From NCBI RefSeq assembly GCF_004795035.1, contig NZ_SSBK01000037.1, positions 1-64,000 on the forward strand: a DNA stretch of 64,000 bases. Reading direction: 5' to 3'. A program made the translations under genes and the position numbers. Position 1 is the stretch's first letter. The number at the start of each line of letters is the position of its first letter. Positions 1-7,350 of the stretch are shown here, in pieces. The stretch comes from Streptomyces sp. A0958. Its GTDB lineage: Bacteria > Actinomycetota > Actinomycetes > Streptomycetales > Streptomycetaceae. The notes beneath the pieces are model-generated. The model was not told where the DNA came from, ran no database searches, and saw nothing but the letters and a program-made list of their open reading frames with translations.

Positions 1-358
1 CGGTCTCGTAGGACTTTCAAAGGAACCTCCAACCTGCCGAAGCAGGCCGGGGTATCAACATATCTGGCGTTGACTTTTGGCACGCTGTTGAGTTCTCAAG
101 GAACGGACGCTTCCTTTGTACTCACCCCTGCGGGCTTTCCTCCGGGCGCTTCCCTTCGGTCTTGCGTTTCCGACTCTATCAGACTCTTTCGTGTCCGATT
201 CCCGGTCGAAGCGGGCCCTGCTTTTTCGCCTTCCAGTTCTTCGCTTTCGCGTTTCCCTTTCCGGCGAGTCCGACTCTATCAGATCCTTTCGGGCCTGATT
301 CCCAGTCAGTGGGGCTTGTCCTCGCGGCTGTTGGGCCGTTCCGACGTCCAAAACTCTA
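1..358 (-). promoter_or_regulatory. rRNA operon leader with boxA-like site and three tandem promoters
   Basis: Read on the minus strand, this stretch is the leader of an rRNA operon whose 16S gene lies off the left edge. The antitermination-like motif TTGAGAACTCAACAG is at 85-99, followed by the segment with GTGCCAAAAG and TGTTGATACCCC that normally precedes Streptomyces 16S genes, and by a small stem (CCTGC/GCAGG) near 30-45. Three -10 hexamers TAGAGT (seen on the plus strand as ACTCTA) lie at 173-178, 273-278 and 353-358; the first two sit in near-identical contexts (CTGATAGAGTCGGA), as expected for tandem rrn promoters. No mature rRNA is inside the window. The assignment rests on remembered Streptomyces rrn leaders. 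Confidence 0.85.
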
Positions 359-552
359 GCGGATTCTCCCGGCGACTCATAATCGAGCCTTCGAAATGAA
401 TTCCGGCATGCCGAAATTTACCCGAGTGGGAGATCGTGCTGAGTTTTGGTTGCCGCATCCGCGGCGGGATCGTTTGCCGCAGAACCGTTCGGGCTCCGTG
501 GCAACCCGGAGAACCATACGGATACCGACGGGCCGTGTCAACCCCCTCCTGG

Positions 553-1107
553 TCAGTCCAGGTCGGTGAGGCGGCCGCCCGCGTCCGGCTGGGCGTGCTC
601 CACCCGGCGCAGCAGGCGGGTCAGCATCTCGCCGAGCACTCCGCGCTCGTCGCTTCCGAGGTCCTGGAGCAGGTCCTCCTCGAAGTCGGTGGCCATCCGC
701 ATCGCCTCCAGCCACTTCGTACGGCCCTCGTCCGTGAGCTCGACGATGACGCGCACGCGGTTGTTCTCGTCGCGGTCGCGGGTCACCAGGCCCTCGCCGG
801 CCATGCGGTCGATGCGGTGCGTCATCGCGGCCGGGGTGAGGCCGAGCCGTTTGGCCAGCTCGCCCGGGCCGAGCCGGTACGGCTCCCCGCCCAGGACGAG
901 GGTCTTGAGGACCTCCCACTCCGCGTTGCTGATGCCGAGAGCGGCGAGCTGTCTTCCGTACGCCACGTTCATCCGGCGGTTCAGCCGGCCGAGGGCGGAG
1001 ACGACCTGTTCCACCTGTGGGTCCAGGTCGCGGTACTCGCGCTGGTAGGCGGCGATCTGCTCGTCGAGGCTCGGCTCCTGGAGTCCGGGCTCGGTGGTGT
1101 CAGACAT
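553..1107 (-). CDS. MarR family transcriptional regulator
   Basis: A 184-residue winged-helix regulator. Residues about 25-65 form the dimer helices, and the DNA-binding wing region contains GELAKRLGLTPAAMTHRIDRM followed by a beta-wing with RDRDENNRVRV, which is typical of MarR proteins. The ATG at 1107 is chosen because it starts MSDTTEPG and puts the gene at normal MarR length; the reading frame stays open far upstream but without a plausible start. It is divergent from the MFS exporter at 1246, the usual arrangement in which a MarR protein represses its own gene and a drug-efflux gene until a ligand binds. The 138-bp gap holds an inverted repeat that could be the operator. The ligand cannot be predicted. 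S. coelicolor has a MarR gene in the corresponding place (about SCO4122, from memory). Confidence 0.9.
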   Translation of the reverse strand: MSDTTEPGLQEPSLDEQIAAYQREYRDLDPQVEQVVSALGRLNRRMNVAYGRQLAALGISNAEWEVLKTLVLGGEPYRLGPGELAKRLGLTPAAMTHRIDRMAGEGLVTRDRDENNRVRVIVELTDEGRTKWLEAMRMATDFEEDLLQDLGSDERGVLGEMLTRLLRRVEHAQPDAGGRLTDLD

Positions 1108-1170
1108 GGCGCGCAGTATGGCACGCCCCTCGTAGCTGTCGAAGTCCTTCGGCCTGTAGTGTTGAGCTCC

Positions 1171-1187
1171 TAAGTTTAGTGCTAAAG
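1171..1187. promoter_or_regulatory. Candidate MarR operator between divergent genes
   Basis: The gap between the MarR gene and the MFS gene contains TTTAG-TG-CTAAA (1175-1186), a 5-2-5 inverted repeat inside TAAGTTTAGTGCTAAAG. It is the only AT-rich symmetrical element in this gap and is in the right place to cover both promoters. Function is inferred from position. Confidence 0.45.
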
Positions 1188-1245
1188 TCTTCGGGTTCGA
1201 GTCGTTCGATCCACGACGACGCGGGGCTTCGAGAGCTTGAGGTAG

Positions 1246-2571
1246 GTGAGTGTGACCAGGGAAATGGGCGCAGCGCTGCGGCGAATCCAGCTGGGGAGCG
1301 CGCTGAGCGCGTTCGGGCTCGGGTTCACCGTTCCGTATCTGTACGTCTACGTGGCGCAGGTGCGGGATCTGGGTGCCGGTACGGCGGGAATCGTGCTGGC
1401 GGTCTTCGCCATGGCGGCGCTCGCCGTGCTGCCGTTCACCGGCCGGGCCATCGACCGTCGCGGGCCGTTGCCCGTGCTGATCGTCGCCTCGGTCGTCGCC
1501 TCCCTGGGCGCAGTCGCGCTCGGTCTGTCCTCGCAGGTCACCGCTGCCGTGCTGTCGGCGGCGGTGCTCGGCGCGGGTACGGCCGTGATGCAGCCGGCGC
1601 TCGCCACGATGCTCGTCCGGTGCACCGGCGCGAGTACGCGGACGCGGGCGTTCGCCATGCAGTTCTTCCTGCAGAACCTGGGCCTCGGCATCGGCGGGCT
1701 GGTCGGCGGGCAGATCGTCGACACGAGCCGGCCGGCCTCGTTCACCCTGTTGTTCCTGATCGAAGCGGTGATGTTCCTGGTGCTCGGCGCCATCGCGGCG
1801 ACCGTGCGGATGCCCCGTACCCCCGTGCCCGCGCCGGGCGCGGTGACGGCGGAGGCGGCTCCGCGTGGCGGGCTGCGGGCGCTGCTCTCGCACCGGGCCA
1901 TGGTGCAGCTGTGCGTGCTGGGCTTCGTGGTGTTCTTCGCCTGCTACGGGCAGTTCGAGTCCGGGCTCGCGGCCTACGGCACCGAGGCGGCCGGGATCGA
2001 GCCCTCGACGCTCGGCATCGCCCTGGCCGCCAATACCGCCGTCATCGTCGTCGCCCAGTTCGTGGTGCTGCGTCTCGTGGAGCGCCGTCGGCGCACCCGG
2101 GTCATCGCCGCGGTCGGTCTGATCTGGGCGTTCGCCTGGATCGTGGCCGGTTACGCGGGCCTCGGGCACGGCAGCCAGACCATGGCGACGGCCGCGATGA
2201 TCTCGACGTACGCGCTGTTCGGGCTCGGTGAGTCGATGCTGTCGCCGACGGTCGCGCCGCTGGTCGCGGACCTGGCGCCGGAGTCGATGGTCGGCCAGTA
2301 CAACTCGGCGTTCGCCCTGTGCAAGCAGCTCGCGCTGGCGGTCGGTCCTGCCGTGGGCGGGCCGATGGGGGCCTCGCTGCACGGCCCGTACATCGTGACG
2401 TTCGTCCTGTTCTCTCTGGGCATCACCGCGCTGGCGCTGCGGCTCGGCCGGCGGCTCACCCCCGTACAGGACCAGCCCTCGCTCGCGAATGTGCCGTCGC
2501 GGGTGGTGGCCGTGTCGGTGCCGCAGGAGGCACCGGCCGAGGTGCCGGCTCCGGTTGCCGCCGTGCACTGA
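1246..2571 (+). CDS. MFS transporter (12-TM efflux type)
   Basis: A 441-residue integral membrane protein with about twelve hydrophobic segments and a charged cytoplasmic loop near residues 185-210, as in major facilitator drug exporters. The motif-A-like loop GRAIDRRGPLPVL follows TM2. The GTG at 1246 is preceded by TTGAGGTAG and gives MSVTREMG; a second GTG six bases later is also possible. It is divergent from a MarR regulator, which suggests substrate-inducible export of a small toxic molecule. The C-terminal 30 residues are a Pro/Ala/Val-rich tail without predicted membrane segments. Substrate is unknown. Confidence 0.88.
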   Translation: MSVTREMGAALRRIQLGSALSAFGLGFTVPYLYVYVAQVRDLGAGTAGIVLAVFAMAALAVLPFTGRAIDRRGPLPVLIVASVVASLGAVALGLSSQVTAAVLSAAVLGAGTAVMQPALATMLVRCTGASTRTRAFAMQFFLQNLGLGIGGLVGGQIVDTSRPASFTLLFLIEAVMFLVLGAIAATVRMPRTPVPAPGAVTAEAAPRGGLRALLSHRAMVQLCVLGFVVFFACYGQFESGLAAYGTEAAGIEPSTLGIALAANTAVIVVAQFVVLRLVERRRRTRVIAAVGLIWAFAWIVAGYAGLGHGSQTMATAAMISTYALFGLGESMLSPTVAPLVADLAPESMVGQYNSAFALCKQLALAVGPAVGGPMGASLHGPYIVTFVLFSLGITALALRLGRRLTPVQDQPSLANVPSRVVAVSVPQEAPAEVPAPVAAVH

Positions 2572-2580
2572 CGGCGGGTA

Positions 2581-4242
2581 CTACCGCGGCAGGGCGAATT
2601 CGCACCACACCGCCTTGCCGCCGTCCGGGGTGCGGCGGCTTCCCCATGAGGTGGCGATCGAGGCGACGATGGAGATGCCCCGGCCCGCCTCGTCCGCCGG
2701 GTCGGCGCGGCGGCGGCGCGGCAGGTGGTCGTCGCCGTCGGTCACCTCGATGATCAGCCGGCGGTCGGTGCGGCGCAGGCCCAGGCGCATGGGCGGGGTT
2801 CCGTGCTGCAGGGAGTTGGCGACCAGTTCGCCGGCGGCGAGGACGCCGAGATCGCACAGTTCCACCGGGAAACGCCATGACGTGAGCACGCCCGTCGCGA
2901 AGGCGCGGGCGCGGGGGGCCGCCTCGGTGCCGCCGAGCAGATCGAGCGAGGCGTTGTGGAAGAGCTCCGCGGCGGCGCCCACGCGGGCGGGGTGCTGCAC
3001 GACCAGGACCGCCACGTCGTCATCGTGTTCGGCGGTGACGTTGAGGGAACGGATCAGGCGGTCGCAGACCACCTGCGGTGCGCCCTTCGCACCGGACAGC
3101 GCCCTCTCCAGCGCGGCCACGCCCTCGTCGATGTCCTCGCTGCGGCGCTCGACGAGCCCGTCCGTGTAGAGGACGGCGGTGGAACCGGGCGGCAGGGGAA
3201 TCGTGCCCGAGGTGTGCATCCAGCCGCCGGTGCCGAGCGGCGGGCCGATCGGGTCCTCCGCGCGGTGGACCGTGCCCTCCTCGTCGCGCACCAGGATCGG
3301 CAGATGGCCGGCGGAGGCGTAGACGAGCAGTCCCTCGTTGGGGTCGTGGACGGCGTAGGCACAGGTGGCGATCTGGCTGGCGTCGATCTCGGCGGCGAGC
3401 CCGTCGAGCAGCTGGAGCACCTCGTGCGGCGGGAGGTCCAGACGGGCGTAGGCCCGTACGGCCGTGCGCAGCTGGCCCATGACGGCGGCGGCGCGCACTC
3501 CTCGGCCCATCACGTCCCCGATGACGAGCGCGGTGCGGCCCGCGCCAAGGGTGATGACGTCGTACCAGTCGCCGCCGACCGCGGCGTCCGTGCCACCCGG
3601 CTGGTAGGTGGCGGCGATCCGCAGGTCGTCCGGCTGCTCCAGCTCCTGCGGGAGCAGTGAGCGCTGGAGCGTGACGGCGGTTTCGCGGTGGCGGCCCTCG
3701 CTGGCGCGCAGCCGTTCGGCCGCTTCGGCGTGGTCGGTGACGTCGGCCGCGTAGACGAGGACTCCGCCGTCGCGCCCCTTCTCCACGTCCTGGCGCACAG
3801 GGGAGCAGGTCACGGTGTACGAGCGGCCGTCGGCGGCCTTGCGGGACTTGACCGTGCGCGGGGTGCCGCTGCGCAGGACCTGGTCCATGAGGGGGAGCAG
3901 GCTGAGGTCGGTGAGCTCGGGCATGGCCTCGGCGGCGGGGGCTCCGCAGGGGCGGGGGCCGAAGGCGGCGGTATAGGCGTCGTTGACGTACGCGATGCGG
4001 TGGTCGGGGCCGTGCACCAGGGCGACGAGGGCGGGCAGCCGGCCCAGGATGTCGCGGGCGGAGAGGTCCTCCAGATCGGGCGCCGAGGGCAGGGGGACGG
4101 CGCCGGGCCCGTCCTGCGGCGGGCCGGCCCCGGGCTCGGCCCGGGCGTACTCGGCGCGGGCCGCCGGTACGGAGCTGTGGTCCTCCCGGGCGGCGCGACG
4201 CTGCGTACCGGGGAGGCGGGCGCTCCAACGCGTGAAGTTCAC
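2581..4242 (-). CDS. PAS - SpoIIE (PP2C) phosphatase - HATPase protein
   Basis: Three domains in order over 553 residues: a PAS domain (about 45-165, with HRIAYVNDAYTAAFGPRP), a SpoIIE/RsbU-type PP2C phosphatase (about 195-400, with GGDWYDVI, IGDVMGRG and the late metal site LYTDGLVERR) and a C-terminal HATPase_c_2 anti-sigma kinase-like domain (about 425-550, with GELVANSLQHG and GRGISIV). Such proteins couple a sensory PAS input to dephosphorylation and phosphorylation of anti-sigma-factor antagonists. The GTG at 4242 is preferred over an upstream GTG at 4356 because the extra 38 codons are rich in AGA and other rare codons. It ends 10 bp from the convergent MFS gene. Partner proteins are not in the window. 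Confidence 0.9.
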   Translation of the reverse strand: MNFTRWSARLPGTQRRAAREDHSSVPAARAEYARAEPGAGPPQDGPGAVPLPSAPDLEDLSARDILGRLPALVALVHGPDHRIAYVNDAYTAAFGPRPCGAPAAEAMPELTDLSLLPLMDQVLRSGTPRTVKSRKAADGRSYTVTCSPVRQDVEKGRDGGVLVYAADVTDHAEAAERLRASEGRHRETAVTLQRSLLPQELEQPDDLRIAATYQPGGTDAAVGGDWYDVITLGAGRTALVIGDVMGRGVRAAAVMGQLRTAVRAYARLDLPPHEVLQLLDGLAAEIDASQIATCAYAVHDPNEGLLVYASAGHLPILVRDEEGTVHRAEDPIGPPLGTGGWMHTSGTIPLPPGSTAVLYTDGLVERRSEDIDEGVAALERALSGAKGAPQVVCDRLIRSLNVTAEHDDDVAVLVVQHPARVGAAAELFHNASLDLLGGTEAAPRARAFATGVLTSWRFPVELCDLGVLAAGELVANSLQHGTPPMRLGLRRTDRRLIIEVTDGDDHLPRRRRADPADEAGRGISIVASIATSWGSRRTPDGGKAVWCEFALPR

Positions 4243-4431
4243 GGAATTTCTGGCCTCGTGTGTCGGTCTGGTCCGCTCGGGCGGGCTGCTTCCTCTGCCG
4301 GGGCGTCCCACCTGTCGGGGGCGTTCGTCGCCCCTGGGACGGTCTTCGCTGGTCACTGTCGGTTGCGGCAGGCCGGGTCACTCTGTGCCGATGTGGGCCC
4401 ACCCATGGTCACACGTCCAGTGTGTCGGACC

Positions 4432-5829
4432 CTACTGACAGTCGTCCCCGTCGGGCCGTGGGCGCCTGCCCGCGGCGAGTTCGAACTCGGCTCTGGGGTG
4501 TTCCAGGGAGCCCAGGGAGACGATTTCGCGTTTGAAGAGGCCGGCGAGGGTCCATTCGGCCAGGACGCGTGCCTTCCGGTTGAAGGTGGGAACCCGGCTC
4601 AGGTGGTACATGCGGTGTATCAGCCAGGCCGGGTAGCCCTTGAGCCTGCGTCCGTAGATGTGCGCGACGCCCTTGTGGAGGCCGAGCGAGGCGACGGAGC
4701 CCGCGTAGCTGTGGCGGTATTCGGTCAGCGGTCCGCCGTCGAGCGCGGCGGCGACGTTGTCCGCGAGGACCTTGGCCTGGCGGACCGCGTGCTGGGCGTT
4801 GGGGGCGGTCGTGCGGCCCGGTTCGGCGGCGGTGAGGTCGGGGACGGCTGCGGCGTCCCCCGCGGCCCAGGCGTGTTCGGTGCCCTCGACGGTGAGCCGG
4901 GCGGTGCAGAGGAGCCTGCCGCGTTCGTCGAGGGGCAGGCCGGTGGCGGCGAGGAGCGGGGCGGGTTTGACGCCGGCGGTCCACACGAGGGTGCGGGTGG
5001 GGAAGCGGGAGCCGTCGCTGAGCACGGCGATCCGGTCCTCGCAGGAGTCGAGCCGGGTGTCGAGGCGTACGTCGATGTTGCGGCCGCGCAGTTCCCGTAC
5101 GGCGTACCGGCCCAGCGATTCACCGACCTCGGGCAGGATGCGGCCGGTGGCCTCGACGAGAATCCATTTCAGGTCCTCGGCCTTGATGTTGTGGTAATAC
5201 CGCGAGGTGTAGCGGGCCATGTCCTCCAACTCGGCGAGCGCCTCCACGCCGGCGTAGCCACCGCCGACGAAGACGAAGGTCAGGGCGGCGTCGCGGACGG
5301 CGGGGTCGCGGGTGGCGGAGGCGATGTCCATCTGTTCGATGACGTGGTTGCGCAGTCCGATGGCCTCCTCGATCGTCTTGAAACCGACGCCATGGTCGGC
5401 GAGGCCGGGGACGGGCAGGGTGCGCGAGACGGAGCCGGGGGCGAGGACGAGTTCGTCGTACTCGATCTCCAGGGCGCCGGTGCCGTCCTCGCCGCTGGCG
5501 AGTGTGGTGACGGTGGCGGTGCGCTTGGTGTGGTCGATGCTCCGGGCCTCGCCGACGACGATGGTGCAGTGCGGCAGAACGCGGCGCAGCGGTACGACGA
5601 CGTGGCGCGGTGAGATCGAGCCGGCGGCGGCTTCCGGGAGGAAGGGCTGATACGTCATATAGGGCTCGGGCGCGACGACGACGATCTCGGTGTCGCCGCT
5701 TCTCAGTCTCTGCTTCAGCTTCCGCTGGAGGCGCAGCGCTGTGTACATCCCGACGTAGCCTCCGCCGACGACGAGAATGCGCGTGCCCGGCGGGGGGCCG
5801 GGGGGTGTTCCCCCGGAAGTTGAAGCCAT
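4432..5829 (-). CDS. NAD(P)/FAD-dependent oxidoreductase, type II NADH dehydrogenase-like
   Basis: A 465-residue protein with two Rossmann motifs: the FAD site RILVVGGGYVGMYTALRL near the N-terminus and the NADH site FVFVGGGYAGVEALAEL near residue 170. It also has the conserved AWAAGDAAAVPD flavin motif near residue 320. The arrangement matches Ndh-2, a single-subunit membrane-associated NADH:quinone oxidoreductase. The ATG at 5829 (MASTSGG) follows GGGGTGG; two GTG codons just upstream in frame are alternatives. The longer open frame to 6063 is rejected because its codons look non-coding. It is divergent from the AtrA-like regulator, the same neighbour pair I remember as SCO4119/SCO4118 in S. 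coelicolor. Confidence 0.87.
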   Translation of the reverse strand: MASTSGGTPPGPPPGTRILVVGGGYVGMYTALRLQRKLKQRLRSGDTEIVVVAPEPYMTYQPFLPEAAAGSISPRHVVVPLRRVLPHCTIVVGEARSIDHTKRTATVTTLASGEDGTGALEIEYDELVLAPGSVSRTLPVPGLADHGVGFKTIEEAIGLRNHVIEQMDIASATRDPAVRDAALTFVFVGGGYAGVEALAELEDMARYTSRYYHNIKAEDLKWILVEATGRILPEVGESLGRYAVRELRGRNIDVRLDTRLDSCEDRIAVLSDGSRFPTRTLVWTAGVKPAPLLAATGLPLDERGRLLCTARLTVEGTEHAWAAGDAAAVPDLTAAEPGRTTAPNAQHAVRQAKVLADNVAAALDGGPLTEYRHSYAGSVASLGLHKGVAHIYGRRLKGYPAWLIHRMYHLSRVPTFNRKARVLAEWTLAGLFKREIVSLGSLEHPRAEFELAAGRRPRPDGDDCQ

Positions 5830-6167
5830 CACCACCCCATGACGCAACGTGCACCGGAGTTTGTCCACAGGCCCGGCAAATTGTGTGACCGGAGGTTCCG
5901 GGCGGGCCGGTGGTGCGGGTCGGTCGCGTGGTGGGCCAGTCCCGCAGGTCAGGCATTGCGGTGCGGGGCAGGGTGGGGGGCCAATCGGTGACCAACCGGT
6001 CCTTGCTCCGATCGGGGGGCGCTCCGGGCGGAACTGCCCCCTTCTGAATTGACCCTGGCTCAACTATGTTCGTATGTCGTCGGGGTGCCGGACGGTGACC
6101 ATCGGTCCACCCTCGACTGACACGGCGGGAGTCTCCGGGGGGAGACGTCATAACCGGGGGAACTGTT
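5830..6167 (+). promoter_or_regulatory. Intergenic region with probable promoter of the AtrA-like gene
   Basis: This 338-bp divergent gap contains no ORF with coding-like codon use. On the plus strand TTGACC (6050-6055) is followed after 18 bp by TATGTC (6074-6079), a plausible -35/-10 pair for the regulator starting at 6168. The stretch 5880-6040 is unusually G-rich without obvious symmetry. No operator could be assigned. Confidence 0.4.
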
Positions 6168-7052
6168 ATGGACATTCAGGAATCGCATTGGCCGGCTACT
6201 GCTGTCGCGCCTGAAGAAGCCGGGCGCATGGGGGCAGTTGGCACCCTCAGCGGGGTGGGGACCACCACGGCCGCCCCGCCTGCGTCGGCGGTGGGCGCGC
6301 TGGGCAGCGCGCTCGGCGCCGCCTCCGCACATGCCCGGTCGGCCCCGCTGAGGGTGGACGCGCAGCGCAATCTGGAGCACGTACTGCGGGCCGCGCGTGA
6401 GGTGTTCGGGGAGCTGGGGTACGGCGCCCCGATGGAGGACGTGGCACGCCGGGCCAGGGTCGGTGTCGGCACGGTGTACCGGCGCTTCCCGAGCAAGGAC
6501 GTGCTGGTGCGCCGGATAGCCGAGGAGGAGACCTCCCGGCTGACCGATCAGGCTCGGTCCGCGCTGGGGCAGGAGGACGAGCCGTGGTCGGCGCTCTCGC
6601 GCTTCCTGCGGACCTCGGTGGCCTCGGGGGCGGGGCGGCTGCTGCCCCCGCAGATACTGCGGGTGGGCGTGGAGTCCGATGACTCGACGGTCGTCGGTGA
6701 GGCGGGCGCCGTTCCGGCGGCGGAGCCGGGGGATGCGCGGGACGAGCCCCGGGTGCCCCAGCAGCGGCAGGAAGCGGGCGCGTCCGCGCCGCGGGTGGCC
6801 GGTCCCCGGTCCGACCGGGAGGTCGGTGGCGAGGATCTGGGTGCCGGTGCGGCCGAGCTGCTGGAGGTCGTGGGCCGGCTGGTCGACCGGGCGCGGACCT
6901 CGGGCGAGCTGCGCCGCGATGTGACGGTGTCGGACGTGCTGCTGGTCATCGCGACGGCGGCTCCTGCGCTTCCGGACGCGGCTCAGCAGGCGGCGGCCTC
7001 TTCCCGGCTGCTGGACATCCTGCTGGAGGGGCTGCGCTCCCGGCCCGAGTGA
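6168..7052 (+). CDS. atrA: TetR family regulator, AtrA-like
   Basis: A 294-residue TetR protein. The helix-turn-helix lies around residues 65-110 (VLRAAREVFGELGYGAPM, then VGVGTVYRRFPSKDVLVRRI), preceded by an unusual 60-residue Ala/Gly-rich N-terminal extension; the C-terminal half is the ligand/dimer domain. The ATG at 6168 has GGGGG just upstream. The symbol is given because of the combination of this family, length and the divergent ndh-like neighbour, which is the context I remember for AtrA (SCO4118), an activator of actII-ORF4 and other developmental and antibiotic genes. About 35 residues in the C-terminal domain (near 175-215) are Ala/Gly/Glu/Pro-rich. Identity as the functional AtrA orthologue is inferred. 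Confidence 0.72.
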   Translation: MDIQESHWPATAVAPEEAGRMGAVGTLSGVGTTTAAPPASAVGALGSALGAASAHARSAPLRVDAQRNLEHVLRAAREVFGELGYGAPMEDVARRARVGVGTVYRRFPSKDVLVRRIAEEETSRLTDQARSALGQEDEPWSALSRFLRTSVASGAGRLLPPQILRVGVESDDSTVVGEAGAVPAAEPGDARDEPRVPQQRQEAGASAPRVAGPRSDREVGGEDLGAGAAELLEVVGRLVDRARTSGELRRDVTVSDVLLVIATAAPALPDAAQQAAASSRLLDILLEGLRSRPE

Positions 7053-7160
7053 GGGAGAGGGACGGGATGACCCGAGTGAGGCAGAGGGACGAGGTGAGGG
7101 CCCGGCGAGGGCTTCGGCCTTCGACCGGGTGGCCAGGGCTTCGGCCGTCGACCGGGTGAG
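7044..7160. repeat. Two adjacent 27-bp tandem duplications at the atrA stop codon
   Basis: CCCGAGTGAGGGAGAGGGAC begins at 7044 and recurs, with one change, at 7071 (period 27); the first copy includes the TGA stop of the upstream gene (7050-7052). Immediately after, GGGCTTCGGCC at 7109 recurs at 7136, again with period 27, followed by TCGACCGGGTG in both copies. The region is otherwise non-coding. Confidence 0.8.
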
Positions 7161-7350
7161 GAGTGCCCTGCCCTCCTCGCTGTCGCGTCAACCCAGCCGG
7201 TTGTTTCTTCCCGATTGAGTGCCCGCTAGTGCTCATATTCGGGAGGAGGCCCCGGATGAGTGGTTGGCGGGGCTGAGAGCCCGCCGCCTCGGCGCTCTGT
7301 GGCACGCTTGCCCGGTATTGGGTCCGATGGCGCATACGGGGGCGTCCGCG

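Noticed and set aside
4243..4356. Upstream extension of the PAS-SpoIIE protein to GTG 4356
   Set aside because: The 38 extra codons include several AGA and other rare codons and no ribosome site.
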